From positions 2,788,501-2,852,500 of the forward strand of contig NZ_CP080414.1 of NCBI RefSeq assembly GCF_019457615.1: DNA of 64,000 nt, in the 5' to 3' direction. The notes beneath the pieces were generated by a model. The model made no database searches. It worked only from the letters and a program-made list of their open reading frames with translations, and had not been told where the DNA came from. Shown here piece by piece: positions 1-8,921 of this stretch (positions within the stretch are counted from its first letter, which is position 1; each line of letters opens with the position of its first letter). This DNA is from Shewanella zhangzhouensis (GTDB lineage: Bacteria > Pseudomonadota > Gammaproteobacteria > Enterobacterales > Shewanellaceae). The position numbers and the translations under genes were made by a program.

Positions 1-924
1 TACCTGAACACCCTGATTTTGGGTCAGCCTGTTCTCACCGAAAACCTGCTTATCGCGCTGGTTGCCAATGGTCACCTGTTGGTTGAGGGCCCACCGGGTC
101 TGGCCAAGACCCGCGCGGTCAAAGCCTTGTGTGATGGCGTGGAAGGCGACTTTCACCGAATCCAGTTTACCCCGGATTTGCTGCCAGCGGATTTAACCGG
201 TACCGACATCTATCGTGCCCAAACCGGCACTTTCGAATTTGAGTCAGGGCCCATCTTCCACAACCTGATTCTGGCCGATGAAATCAACCGGGCGCCAGCC
301 AAGGTGCAATCGGCGCTGCTGGAGGCCATGGCAGAAGGCCAGGTCACAGTGGGGAAGAAGAGCTACAAACTACCCAAATTCTTTTTGGTGATGGCCACCC
401 AAAACCCGCTGGAAAACGAAGGCACTTATCCGCTGCCCGAGGCTCAGCTTGACCGATTTTTGATGCATCTGAATCTCGACTACCCCGATGCCCAAACCGA
501 GAGGCTTATCCTCAAGCTGTCCCGGAATGAAGCCTTGCAGGGCGAATTGCCCTCGGTGGAGCCCATCGCACAGGCAGATATCTTCGAGGCCCGTACCGAG
601 GCATTGGAGCTCTATCTGGCCGAGCCGCTGGAGCAATATATTGTCGACATCATTATGGCGACCCGTGAGGGCCATAAGTACAGCGAAGAGCTGGGCAACT
701 GGCTCGATTATGGCGTCAGCCCCAGGGCCAGTCAGGCACTCGAGCGCTGCGCCCGAGCCCGCGCCTGGCTCGATGGCCGCGACTTTGTGTCGCCGGAAGA
801 TATTCAGGCCGTAGCCCCCAATGTGCTGCGCCACCGTTTGCTGCTGAGCTTCCGTGCACAGGCGGAAGGTATCAGCGCCGATGCGGTGATTGACCACATT
901 TTGTCTCAGGTGGCCGTGCCCTGA
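1..924 (+). CDS. MoxR-family AAA+ ATPase (5' end outside window)
   Basis: The protein is a MoxR-type AAA+ ATPase, thought to act as a chaperone that helps VWA-domain partners mature. The reading frame is open from the first base (Tyr-Leu-Asn-Thr-Leu before the TTG at 19), so the true start almost certainly lies upstream and the gene is cut by the window edge. Visible motifs are Walker A GPPGLAKT, Walker B LILADEIN and the sensor-like ATQNP stretch, followed by the C-terminal lid domain. Its stop codon overlaps the start of the DUF58 gene by one base (TGATG), which suggests translational coupling. Five Bat-type genes follow. The family is sure; the client is inferred from context. Confidence 0.93.
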   Translation, partial: YLNTLILGQPVLTENLLIALVANGHLLVEGPPGLAKTRAVKALCDGVEGDFHRIQFTPDLLPADLTGTDIYRAQTGTFEFESGPIFHNLILADEINRAPAKVQSALLEAMAEGQVTVGKKSYKLPKFFLVMATQNPLENEGTYPLPEAQLDRFLMHLNLDYPDAQTERLILKLSRNEALQGELPSVEPIAQADIFEARTEALELYLAEPLEQYIVDIIMATREGHKYSEELGNWLDYGVSPRASQALERCARARAWLDGRDFVSPEDIQAVAPNVLRHRLLLSFRAQAEGISADAVIDHILSQVAVP

Positions 925-1880
925 TGCGAGGCCCAATGTCTGCGCTTAATGCGTCTATCCCTACCCTGCCGCTCTTTGCCGACGGGGTGCATCTGGATAC
1001 CCCGGAGCTGTTGGCCTGCCAGGAGCTTGCCAGGGCGTTGCCGGATTTGCGCAGTCAGGCCCGCGCCGGTATGGCTGGCCACAGAGCCAGCCAAATCAAA
1101 GGCAGGGGTATGGAATTTGCCGAAGTGCGCCAGTATCAGAAAGGCGATGATGTGCGCACCATCGACTGGCGTGTTACCGCCCGCACAGGCAAGACACACA
1201 CCAAACTCTTTGTGGAAGAGCGTGAGCGCCCTGTGCTGCTTCTGGTGGATTTAAGTCACAGCCTCTATTTTGGCTCCACCCTGATGTTGCAGGCGGTTCA
1301 GCTTTGCCATTTGGCCACCACCCTCGGCTGGCGTGCCATAGGCCATGGCGATCGCATTGGTGCCCTTATCGCCAGTGAACATGAACACCTGGAGCTGAAA
1401 CCCAGAAGCCGTAAATCCGGCATGTTGCAGCTCATCAGCGCGCTGACCGAAGTGCATCGTCATCAGTTAACTGCCTTTGATGCCACACCACGGGACCCTG
1501 AACATTTGCTGCGGGCCTGCCAGCGGCTGGAGCGCATCGCCAAACCCGGTTCGCTGATTTGGCTGCTGTCTGATGGTTCAGGTTTCAGCGAGGCCTGCGT
1601 CGGTCCCTTGATGAACCTAAAACGCCACTGCGAGCTTGGCGCCTACCTGGTCACAGATCCCCTCCGTGATGGCCGCCTTCCTATGCCCGATAACCTGGCG
1701 CTGCCGGTGCGCGAAGCCGGCAAAGAGAAGCTTCTCGACCGCAGGGGCTACCAGACTTGGCTTGAGCGCCAAAGAGCGCAGGCCAAGGCGTTTGAACATC
1801 TCACCCAGCGGCTGGGCATCGCACTGAAAACCGTCGATGCAGGCCAGCCGCTCTCGGCCCAGTTGGACATATTGCGTTAA
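924..1880 (+). CDS. DUF58 domain-containing protein
   Basis: This 318-residue DUF58 protein is a regular partner of MoxR ATPases and Bat VWA proteins. The family signature KGDDVRTIDWRVTART is near residues 75-90, followed by a VWA-like region beginning LLLVDLSHS. I see no signal peptide or clear membrane segment, so it is probably cytoplasmic or membrane-associated through partners. The ATG at 924 overlaps the stop of the preceding gene; a second in-frame ATG at 936 is a possible alternative start. The biochemical role of DUF58 is not known. Membership in the Bat cluster suggests a role in envelope stress tolerance or assembly of VWA complexes. Confidence 0.92.
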   Translation: MRGPMSALNASIPTLPLFADGVHLDTPELLACQELARALPDLRSQARAGMAGHRASQIKGRGMEFAEVRQYQKGDDVRTIDWRVTARTGKTHTKLFVEERERPVLLLVDLSHSLYFGSTLMLQAVQLCHLATTLGWRAIGHGDRIGALIASEHEHLELKPRSRKSGMLQLISALTEVHRHQLTAFDATPRDPEHLLRACQRLERIAKPGSLIWLLSDGSGFSEACVGPLMNLKRHCELGAYLVTDPLRDGRLPMPDNLALPVREAGKEKLLDRRGYQTWLERQRAQAKAFEHLTQRLGIALKTVDAGQPLSAQLDILR

Positions 1881-1884
1881 TACC

Positions 1885-2424
1885 ATGGTAAATCCCTCGG
1901 CAACTCCTGCAGGCAACCCCATGCTTGCACAAATGAAAGACATTCAGCTGCCGCCAGAGGTGTCAGCCTGGCCACCCGCGCCCTGGGTTTGGCCGGTACT
2001 GGCAATCCTCCTTGGCCTGTTGGCGCTGGGATGTTGGCGCTTGCTCAAATACAGGGCGGCGAAGCAGGCATTGCTCAAACCCAGAGTCTCAGCACTTGCT
2101 TTACTCGCCTCTCTTTCGCCCACAGAGCCAGCATTTGCATTCGCGCTCTCTGCACTGCTTAAACGGGTGGCTATGAGCTATTACCCAAGGGCGCAAATCG
2201 CTTCGCTGACCGGGGATTCCTGGGCTGAGTTTCTCGCCAGCCGATATCCAAACAAGCAAGGCTTCGATGTGTTTCAACAGATGGCTCAGGCGGCGTATCG
2301 TCAGGAGCCCCTCGAAGCCAAACAGGCCGAGGCCATGAAACAACAGGCACAGCTCTGGATTGCCTCTCTCCCACACAAGCCTTTGGCAACTGACACAATC
2401 TCCGGGGAGGCCAAGGCATGTTAA
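1885..2424 (+). CDS. DUF4381 domain-containing membrane protein
   Basis: This 179-residue protein has one strong hydrophobic segment (PWVWPVLAILLGLLALGCW, about residues 33-51) followed by a soluble helical domain, the usual DUF4381 layout. I chose the ATG at 1885, five bases after the DUF58 stop; a second ATG at 1921 in the same frame is also possible. The frame stays open further upstream inside the DUF58 gene, but that part is a shadow. Its end overlaps the next VWA gene by seven bases. The family is found in MoxR-DUF58-VWA clusters, and its function is unknown. Confidence 0.85.
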   Translation: MVNPSATPAGNPMLAQMKDIQLPPEVSAWPPAPWVWPVLAILLGLLALGCWRLLKYRAAKQALLKPRVSALALLASLSPTEPAFAFALSALLKRVAMSYYPRAQIASLTGDSWAEFLASRYPNKQGFDVFQQMAQAAYRQEPLEAKQAEAMKQQAQLWIASLPHKPLATDTISGEAKAC

Positions 2425-3401
2425 CTCTGGTATTCCCCTGGCTACTCCTGCTGCTGCCGTTGCCGCTGCTGATAAAGCCGCTTCATCGCCAGACTCAGGG
2501 TGGATTCCTGCATCTGCCCGGCAGCGGCGATCTGGCAGCCGATGTCACCAAGAGCACACCCAAAGCGAGAGACATCCTCAAGTGGCTGATGTGGACGATG
2601 CTGGTGCTTGCTGTCGCCCGGCCGCAGTGGCTGGGCGAGCCCATCGAGCTGCCAAGTAAAGGACGGGACTTGATGGTGGCGGTGGATCTCTCTGGTTCCA
2701 TGCAAATCGAAGACATGGTACTGGACAATAAAACCGTCGACCGATTTACCCTGGTTCAACATGTGGTGAGCGACTTTATTGAGCGCAGGGCCGGTGACCG
2801 TATCGGGCTTATCCTGTTTGGCGACCATGCCTACCTGCAATCACCCATGACCCAGGACAGACGCTCGGTGGCCCAGTATTTACGTGAAGCCCAAATCGGC
2901 TTGGTCGGAAAACAAACCGCTATTGGCGAGTCCATTGCGCTGGCGGTTAAGCGCTTTGAAAACCTTGAAGAAAGTAACAGAGTACTGGTGCTGCTCACCG
3001 ACGGCACCAACAACGCGGGAAATATCTCACCGGACAAAGCTGCTGCCATTGCGGCCGAACGCAAGGTCACTATTTACACCATAGGCGTGGGTGCCGATGT
3101 GATGGAGCGACGCAGCTTTTTCGGCCGCGACAGAGTCAACCCCTCCATGGATTTGGATGAAGCGCAGCTTCAGCGCATTGCCGATACCACCCAGGGTAAG
3201 TATTTCAGGGCCCGCAGCAGTGAGGATCTTGCCGCAATTTATCAGGAAATCGACAAACTCGAGCCGGTGAGCCGGGACACCCAGAGTTTCAGGCCCAAAC
3301 AGGAGCTGTTTTTCTATCCCCTTGCCCTCGCCTTTTTATTGAGCCTGTTGGCGGCGCTGCGGGAAGGCGGCCTGGTTGCTCCCGGGAGGATTGCGCCATG
3401 A
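2418..3401 (+). CDS. VWA domain protein, BatA-like
   Basis: This 327-residue membrane-anchored von Willebrand factor A protein resembles BatA. An N-terminal hydrophobic segment (FPWLLLLLPLPLL) and a second near residues 55-70 precede the VWA domain. The metal-ion-dependent adhesion site begins VAVDLSGSMQ (DxSxS) and continues with LLTDGTNNAG. A C-terminal hydrophobic segment (FYPLALAFLLSLLAAL) completes the two-anchor layout, placing the VWA domain in the periplasm. It overlaps the genes on both sides by a few bases, so all six Bat-type genes probably sit in one transcript. The name Bat comes from Bacteroides aerotolerance genes; the exact role here is not shown by sequence. Confidence 0.92.
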   Translation: MLTLVFPWLLLLLPLPLLIKPLHRQTQGGFLHLPGSGDLAADVTKSTPKARDILKWLMWTMLVLAVARPQWLGEPIELPSKGRDLMVAVDLSGSMQIEDMVLDNKTVDRFTLVQHVVSDFIERRAGDRIGLILFGDHAYLQSPMTQDRRSVAQYLREAQIGLVGKQTAIGESIALAVKRFENLEESNRVLVLLTDGTNNAGNISPDKAAAIAAERKVTIYTIGVGADVMERRSFFGRDRVNPSMDLDEAQLQRIADTTQGKYFRARSSEDLAAIYQEIDKLEPVSRDTQSFRPKQELFFYPLALAFLLSLLAALREGGLVAPGRIAP

Positions 3402-5518
3402 TCCACTTTATCCGGCCCGAGTGGTTACTGCTTTTTATTCCCCTGCTGCCCGTGCTTTGGTTTTTAAACCGACGCCGAGGGGCGTCCTCTGCCTGGCAGG
3501 GCTATATCGCCCCCCACCTCGCCAGAGTACTGTTAACTGAAGGCAATGGGCGCAGCTCAGGCACCGGCCTTTGGTGGCTCGGTGCAGCCTGGACTGTAAC
3601 CACCCTCGCCCTTTCCGGCCCGGCCATAACCAAGGAGCCCATGCCGGTGTTCGCCGCCGGTGCGGCCAGGGTTCTGGTCATGGATATGTCCATTTCCATG
3701 TATGCCACCGATTTGCCGCCAAACCGCCTGACTCAGGCCAGATTCCGCGCCATCGACCTGATAAATCAGCTCAGTGACGGTGACACAGCTCTGGTAGCCT
3801 ATGCGGGGGATGCCTTTGTCATAAGCCCACTGACCCGTGACAAGGCCACCCTGCTCAATCTGCTGCCGTCACTTTCGCCCGACATTATGCCGCTCCTTGG
3901 CTCGTCCCCTGCCGCCGGCGTCAGTCTGGCCCGAGAGCTGCTGACCCAGGGCGGACATCCCGATGGCGACATAGTGCTGATGACCGACGGCCTCGATGCC
4001 GTGGATGTGGCAGATGTGAAGCGGTCGCTGAAAGACAGCCCGTTTCGGTTAACGGTTTATGGTTTTGGTACCGCCCAGGGCGCACCCATGAAGCTGCCAA
4101 ATGGCACTTTTGTGAGAGGAAATGACGATAATCTGGTGCTGCCCAAGCTGGACGCCGAACTTCTCGCCGGACTGGCCCAGTCAGAGCGCGGCATTTGGCA
4201 GCCATCAACCCTGGATGGCAGCGACATCAGTCGCCTTGTAACGTGGTTATCGCGGGAAGGCGAAGCCACTGATACTGAGCTCACCGGCGATACCTGGCAG
4301 GATCTGGGGCCTTATCTCGCGATGTTGCTGCTGTTACCTGCACTGCTGAGTTTTCGCCGGGGAATACTGGCATCAATGCTGTTGCCGGCGATGCTGGCAC
4401 TTTCCCTGAGCAGTCCAGAAGTCGAGGCCAGCATCTGGCAAACCCGGGACCAACAGGCTATGGAGGCGTTTCGGCAGCAAAACTTCGCGACTGCCGCCAA
4501 CGAATTTGAACGTGAAGACTGGAAAGCCGCCGCCCATTATCGCGCCGGTGATTATGAAGCCGCGCTGCAGGGTTTTGAGAAAGATAGCAGTGCTGCAGGC
4601 CTTTATAATCAGGGCAATGCCCTGATGCAGCTGGGCCGTTACGATGAAGCGGCGCAACGCTATCAAAAAGCCCTTGAGCAACAACCGGATTTAGAAGATG
4701 CCAAGCGCAATGCAGCCCTAGCCAAGGCGCTCGATGAGATGCAAAAATCTCAGCAAGAAAAACAGGGTCAGGATGGACAGTCCTCATCTGGCGACTCACA
4801 GCAACAAAACTCACAGTCGCAGCCGCAAAACTCGCAGCAATCTGGCACAGAACAGGGCCAGGACTCAAAGCAAGGCGCTGAAAGCAATAACAGCGGCCAG
4901 TCGCAAAACAGTCCGCAGTCAGGAACGGAAGGTTCGCAAAGTGCCCAGGACGGACAAAGCCCCGGCGAGTCACAGCAACAAAACGACAGCCAGCAAAACG
5001 ACAGCCAGCAAAGTGATGCCGCGCAGGAGACAAACTCCGGTGATGACGCAGCAAATAAAGAAAGCGCTGATTCAAAAAGCGGAAACGCAAACAGCAGCGA
5101 GTCAACTAGCAGTGAGTCAACTAGCAGTGAGTCAGGCAGCGGCAAGGGCGATGGCAATAACGACGCGCACATGAGTGCCGATATCCCGGCTGAGCAGCAA
5201 ATGCCACAGGCGTCAGGCGGTGAGTCTGCCGGGAAGAATGGCAGCGTCACGGCCGATGAGCAAAACAGTGCAGCCGGGCAGGCCTCCAGCCAGGAGGGGG
5301 CTGAGCTTGCCGAGGGCGAGTCAGAGGCGGATGCCGGGCAAGCCCAGGTCGGCGTGATAGACCCCACCCTTAAAGAATCGGACCTGCCGCCGGAGATGAT
5401 GCGGGCACTCAAGTCAGTTAACGACGACCCCTCGGTGCTGCTTCGCAATAAGATGCAATTGGAATATCAACTTCGCCGCGCCCGCGGTGAACACAGACAG
5501 GAAAAAGAAAAGTGGTAA
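3398..5518 (+). CDS. VWA and TPR protein, BatB-BatC fusion
   Basis: This 706-residue protein joins a BatB-like half to a BatC-like half. Residues 1-320 hold two N-terminal membrane segments, a VWA domain with MIDAS DMSISM and LMTDGLDAVD, and a further membrane segment near 305-340. Residues about 360-440 carry tetratricopeptide repeats (YNQGNALMQLGRYDEAAQRY). About residues 447-640 are low-complexity, rich in Gln, Ser, Asn, Gly and acidic residues, with short DNA repeats near 5094-5135. A conserved-looking tail (DLPPEMMRALKSVNDDP) follows. In Bacteroides-type operons BatB and BatC are separate genes, so the fusion is a notable variant. It overlaps both neighbours. Confidence 0.92.
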   Translation: MIHFIRPEWLLLFIPLLPVLWFLNRRRGASSAWQGYIAPHLARVLLTEGNGRSSGTGLWWLGAAWTVTTLALSGPAITKEPMPVFAAGAARVLVMDMSISMYATDLPPNRLTQARFRAIDLINQLSDGDTALVAYAGDAFVISPLTRDKATLLNLLPSLSPDIMPLLGSSPAAGVSLARELLTQGGHPDGDIVLMTDGLDAVDVADVKRSLKDSPFRLTVYGFGTAQGAPMKLPNGTFVRGNDDNLVLPKLDAELLAGLAQSERGIWQPSTLDGSDISRLVTWLSREGEATDTELTGDTWQDLGPYLAMLLLLPALLSFRRGILASMLLPAMLALSLSSPEVEASIWQTRDQQAMEAFRQQNFATAANEFEREDWKAAAHYRAGDYEAALQGFEKDSSAAGLYNQGNALMQLGRYDEAAQRYQKALEQQPDLEDAKRNAALAKALDEMQKSQQEKQGQDGQSSSGDSQQQNSQSQPQNSQQSGTEQGQDSKQGAESNNSGQSQNSPQSGTEGSQSAQDGQSPGESQQQNDSQQNDSQQSDAAQETNSGDDAANKESADSKSGNANSSESTSSESTSSESGSGKGDGNNDAHMSADIPAEQQMPQASGGESAGKNGSVTADEQNSAAGQASSQEGAELAEGESEADAGQAQVGVIDPTLKESDLPPEMMRALKSVNDDPSVLLRNKMQLEYQLRRARGEHRQEKEKW

Positions 5519-7134
5519 GGAATCTGATACTGGGACTCGCCCTGTTTTTTTTCACCCTCCCCGGCTGGGCACTGGACCGCATTGAGGCCACAGTGGATAA
5601 AAATCCGGTGGGACGCGACGAAAGTCTGGTGCTTACTGTGATTGCCGATGATGAAGTGGAAGCCAACCGTCTGGATACCTCGGCGCTGCTGCGAAACTTT
5701 TTGGTGGGCCGCACCAGTGTCAGCCGCTCAACCCGCATCATCAACTTCAACAGTGAAAAAGAAACCCGCTGGCAGGTGCTGTTGACGCCAAGGACCACGG
5801 GCACCCTCACTATCCCGGCCTTTACCATCGACGGCGTGTCCTCGGCGCCCATCACAGTGGATGTTTCGGAGCAGGATCAGGTTAACCGTGATGCCCAGTA
5901 CCTCTACGTTGAGGGAGAGCTGCTCACTCCCAGCGTGTATGTTGGCCAGTTGGCCCTGTACAAAGTTAAACTTTATCTGGGTCTGGATCTGCAACGGGGT
6001 GAGCTGTCGGCGCCGCAAATGGTCGGAGCCCAGATTAAGCAGCTCGGTGAAGATAAAGATGGCAGTGACATTGTCGATGGCCGCCGATTTCGGGTGATTG
6101 AAAGGATGTACGGCATTATTCCCGATAAAGCCGGCACCCTCACAATGCAGGCGCCGGTGTTTGAAGGGGATGTGCTGGTGCCCGCCCCCCGTAACGGCGG
6201 TATGTTCAGCTTCAATGAAAGCCGTCCCATGCGGACCTCGGGCAAAGACGCTGCCATCGAGGTACTCGACAAACCAGAGGGCTGGCAAGGGCATTGGCTC
6301 GTTGCCAATCTGGTGGCGCTGAAAGAAGAGTTTCCTCAGGATATTGAAGAGTTTGCCGTAGGCACCCCCATTACCCGCAGCGTTACGCTGCTGGCATCCA
6401 ATGCCGACGAAACCAGCCTGCCAAGCCTCAACCTGCCGCTGCCACCAGAGCTTAAGTCCTATCCGGAAAAGCCCGAGACCAAGAGCTTTTTACGGGAAGG
6501 CCAGTTGGTGGCACAGCTGAGATTAACCCAGGCTATAGTGCCCACCGAAGTGGGGACCTTCGAGCTGCCGGCCATCGAAGTGCCCTGGTGGAATCCCCAT
6601 TTGAAGCGCCGTGAAATCGCCACCATTCCAAGCCGAACTATCAGGGTCACAGGTCCCGCGCCCGCCGCGCCCTTGCCCGCTAATGCTGAAGTAGCAGCGC
6701 CTTCGGCCACATACTGGCCCTGGCTGACCGCCTTTTTGGCACTGGGCTGGCTTGCTACGGCACTGGGATGGGCTATGAGTGCAAAGCGGGCATCACAACA
6801 TCCAGTGGCGACTGTTCAGTCTCACTCTCAGGGTGTGAGTGAATTCAGGCAACAGCTCGCCAGAGCCTGCCAGGGCTCAGATGGCAGTGCCATGCTAAGT
6901 GCGGCCGCCGACTACCTGTCTGCGTGTTACGGGACTAACATTACCCTCGATAAGGCCAGGGCATTGTCCGAACCTCTCGGAAAGGCCCTTGGCCAGATAC
7001 AACGCGCCCGTTTCGGTCAGCATGGCGCAGGTAATGAGGCTCCTGATGGCGGTGCACTAATAGCGGCCATCGAGGCATTGGAGAGAAAATCCAGCCCCAA
7101 CGCAGCCGCCTCGCTCAGCGAACTCAATCCCTGA
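5512..7134 (+). CDS. BatD family protein (oxygen tolerance)
   Basis: This 540-residue BatD protein starts at a GTG overlapping the previous stop by seven bases. An N-terminal signal peptide (LILGLALFFFTLPGWA) is followed by Ig-like beta domains in the periplasm. A membrane segment lies near residues 400-423 (WPWLTAFLALGWLATALGWAM), and a cytoplasmic C-terminal helical domain follows. Phrases such as VGRDESLVLTV and VYVGQLALYKVKLYL match the family. It is the last gene of the Bat-type operon. The next gene begins about 160 bp downstream. I see no convincing terminator immediately after the stop codon. Confidence 0.9.
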   Translation: MVRNLILGLALFFFTLPGWALDRIEATVDKNPVGRDESLVLTVIADDEVEANRLDTSALLRNFLVGRTSVSRSTRIINFNSEKETRWQVLLTPRTTGTLTIPAFTIDGVSSAPITVDVSEQDQVNRDAQYLYVEGELLTPSVYVGQLALYKVKLYLGLDLQRGELSAPQMVGAQIKQLGEDKDGSDIVDGRRFRVIERMYGIIPDKAGTLTMQAPVFEGDVLVPAPRNGGMFSFNESRPMRTSGKDAAIEVLDKPEGWQGHWLVANLVALKEEFPQDIEEFAVGTPITRSVTLLASNADETSLPSLNLPLPPELKSYPEKPETKSFLREGQLVAQLRLTQAIVPTEVGTFELPAIEVPWWNPHLKRREIATIPSRTIRVTGPAPAAPLPANAEVAAPSATYWPWLTAFLALGWLATALGWAMSAKRASQHPVATVQSHSQGVSEFRQQLARACQGSDGSAMLSAAADYLSACYGTNITLDKARALSEPLGKALGQIQRARFGQHGAGNEAPDGGALIAAIEALERKSSPNAAASLSELNP

Positions 7135-7196
7135 ATGCGGACAGTGTTTAAGGGGTAAGCAGTGGCTCATCGCACCGGCACTTAAAAGTCGTACGT

Positions 7197-7228
7197 CCTG
7201 TGACCAAAACATCGCTTTGGGTCACAGG
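7197..7228. promoter_or_regulatory. 9-bp inverted repeat before ECF sigma gene
   Basis: The arms CCTGTGACC (7197-7205) and GGTCACAGG (7220-7228) are a perfect 9-bp inverted repeat with a 14-base spacer, about 70 bases before the sigma factor start. It could be a regulator site or an RNA hairpin in the leader. The arm spacing does not fit CRP (GTGA-N6-TCAC). The function is not known. Confidence 0.4.
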
Positions 7229-7294
7229 CTGAAGCCACCAACACAGGATGCCCTCTTCACTCGGGATCTGGACACAGGCACAACAGGGATAAAA

Positions 7295-7858
7295 ATGTTT
7301 GCATCGCTGCGAAAGAAATTCGCAACCAGTGCGGTCTCCTCTGACATGCTGACAAAACAACGACGTTACGACAGCCTGGTCAGGGCGCTTCATGCCGATG
7401 TTTACCGATTTGCCTATTGGCTGTGCGGCGATAAACACATCGCAGAAGACATCACCCAGGAAACCTTTTTACGAGCATGGAAGTCTTTGGATTCCCTCAA
7501 GGATGACAAGGCTGCCAAGGCTTGGCTCATCACTATTTTGCGGCGGGAAAACGCCCGTCGGTTCGAGCGTAAACAGTTCGACTACAGCGACATAGAGCAG
7601 GATTCACTGGAGGATGTGATAAGCCATACCACCGAAGATGAAACCGAGCATTATTGGCTCAGACGACAGATAGCCAAGCTGGAACCGGAATATCGCGAAC
7701 CCCTGGTACTCCAGGTCATTGGCGGCTTCAGTGGTGATGAGATAGCCGAACTGCTTGAGCTTAACCGTAACACAGTGATGACCCGGCTCTTTCGGGCCCG
7801 TAACCAATTAAAAGATGCTCTTGAACAACCAGAAAGCCGAGGTCAATCCAATGGATGA
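7295..7858 (+). CDS. ECF-family RNA polymerase sigma factor
   Basis: This is a 187-residue group 4 (ECF) sigma factor. Region 2 is visible as YRFAYWLCGDKHIAEDITQE followed by TFLRAWKSLDSL, and region 4 as LVLQVIGGFSGDEIAELLEL followed by NRNTVMTRLFRAR. Region 2.4 contains AKAWLITILRRENARRFER. The ATG at 7295 is chosen for the AGGGA five bases upstream; a later ATG at 7346 would remove 17 weakly conserved residues. The stop codon overlaps the next gene by eight bases. The neighbouring DUF3379 protein with one membrane segment probably acts as its membrane-bound anti-sigma factor. The signal it senses is unknown. Confidence 0.93.
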   Translation: MFASLRKKFATSAVSSDMLTKQRRYDSLVRALHADVYRFAYWLCGDKHIAEDITQETFLRAWKSLDSLKDDKAAKAWLITILRRENARRFERKQFDYSDIEQDSLEDVISHTTEDETEHYWLRRQIAKLEPEYREPLVLQVIGGFSGDEIAELLELNRNTVMTRLFRARNQLKDALEQPESRGQSNG

Positions 7859-8555
7859 ACTTGAGTTTCGCCGCCGAGCCTATGGCGAACCGCAAAGCCA
7901 GGATCCTGAGTTTTTACAGGCTCAACAGGAGGCCAGTGGCCGCGATGCCTTTGTTAGCGATCTTAAGGCGCTGGACAGAAAAATCGCCAAAGCACTCAAG
8001 GTGGATGTCCCTGAGGATTTGGCCGACAAACTGCTGCTGCGCCAACAGCTGACCGTTCATCACAAACAGCGGCGCCGCACCACCTTTTTAGTGGCAATGG
8101 CAGCCTCTGTAGCCTTTGTATTTGGTTTAAGTTTCAGCCTGCTGCGACTGGGGCCTGTGGACTTGGGTGAGCATGCCCTCAGCCACGTTTACCACGAATA
8201 CAAAGCCTTACAGAGTGAGAGAGACATAGACCTTGGCGACATTAACGCCAGTCTGGTAAGTGTGCGCGGCCTGGAATCTACCCATTTCAGCAGTGCTCCG
8301 GGTCGGGTAGTTTACAAGGCGTACTGTGATTTTCAGGGAGTGCGCAGTTTACACCTGGTGCTGGAAGGCGAAGCCGGTAAAGTCACCCTCTTTATTGTGC
8401 CGGTGGAGGAGCGGATGCAGCTGCCCACCCAATTTGCCGACAATCGCTATCAGGGGATTGGTGTGAAGACAGAGGATGCCTACCTGCTGCTGGTTGGCGA
8501 AGAAAAAGCCGCGTTGGAACACCTCGAACAAAACCTGCTGCAAAGCTTTATTTAA
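7851..8555 (+). CDS. DUF3379 membrane protein, likely anti-sigma partner
   Basis: This 234-residue protein has one membrane segment near residues 78-100 (TTFLVAMAASVAFVFGLSF), an N-terminal acidic cytoplasmic part and a periplasmic C-terminal domain. I recognise it as DUF3379, a family found beside ECF sigma factors in Shewanella and Vibrio. The ATG at 7851 is preceded by a good GAGGT ribosome site and overlaps the sigma factor stop; the frame upstream of it is a shadow. The topology and coupling support an anti-sigma role, but the N-terminus does not show the classical zinc HxxxCxxC motif, so the mechanism is inferred. Confidence 0.82.
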   Translation: MDELEFRRRAYGEPQSQDPEFLQAQQEASGRDAFVSDLKALDRKIAKALKVDVPEDLADKLLLRQQLTVHHKQRRRTTFLVAMAASVAFVFGLSFSLLRLGPVDLGEHALSHVYHEYKALQSERDIDLGDINASLVSVRGLESTHFSSAPGRVVYKAYCDFQGVRSLHLVLEGEAGKVTLFIVPVEERMQLPTQFADNRYQGIGVKTEDAYLLLVGEEKAALEHLEQNLLQSFI

Positions 8556-8564
8556 GCTGCCAAT

Positions 8565-8594
8565 GCAGACGGCCAACCGGCCGTCTGCTTCGTT
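8565..8594 (+). terminator. Rho-independent terminator after DUF3379 gene
   Basis: A perfect 10-bp stem, GCAGACGGCC (8565-8574) and GGCCGTCTGC (8579-8588), has loop AACC and is followed by TTCGTTTT. It lies 10 bases after the DUF3379 stop codon. Confidence 0.75.
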
Positions 8595-8921
8595 TTGCGC
8601 AACACAGCATAGCGACTCGCCAGCCAACGCGGGTCTGCCGCACGCAAGCCGCACGCAAGCCTGCGGCACACGAGTATTGAACCCTGTCGCATCTTCAGAT
8701 TGTGGTGGGCGGGCCAGCCCGCCATTTACAAAGTTCAGCACTCTTCATCGAACGTTCAGACCCAGTGCCTAGGCGCTGACAGTGATCGCAGCCATTAAGC
8801 AAACAGCGCAGCACTGGTCAGATATGCATCACAACTCCAGCGGCAATTGGGATCCGGTCCAAACTTCTGATAGCATGCGTTGGCGAAAGTATTCCAATAA
8901 AAAACCTATGGTTGACACAGC
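8595..8921. other. Intergenic region before putP
   Basis: No gene is visible in these 327 bases. They hold an 11-bp tandem direct repeat (GCACGCAAGCC twice, 8640-8661) and a GC-rich palindrome GGCGGGC-CA-GCCCGCC (8708-8723). The putP promoter should lie here, but I could not assign a convincing -35/-10 pair. Confidence 0.5.

Noticed and set aside
4768..5448. A 226-residue Ser-rich open frame opposite the BatB-BatC gene
   Set aside because: It is caused by the repetitive Gln/Ser codons of the low-complexity region read from the other strand.
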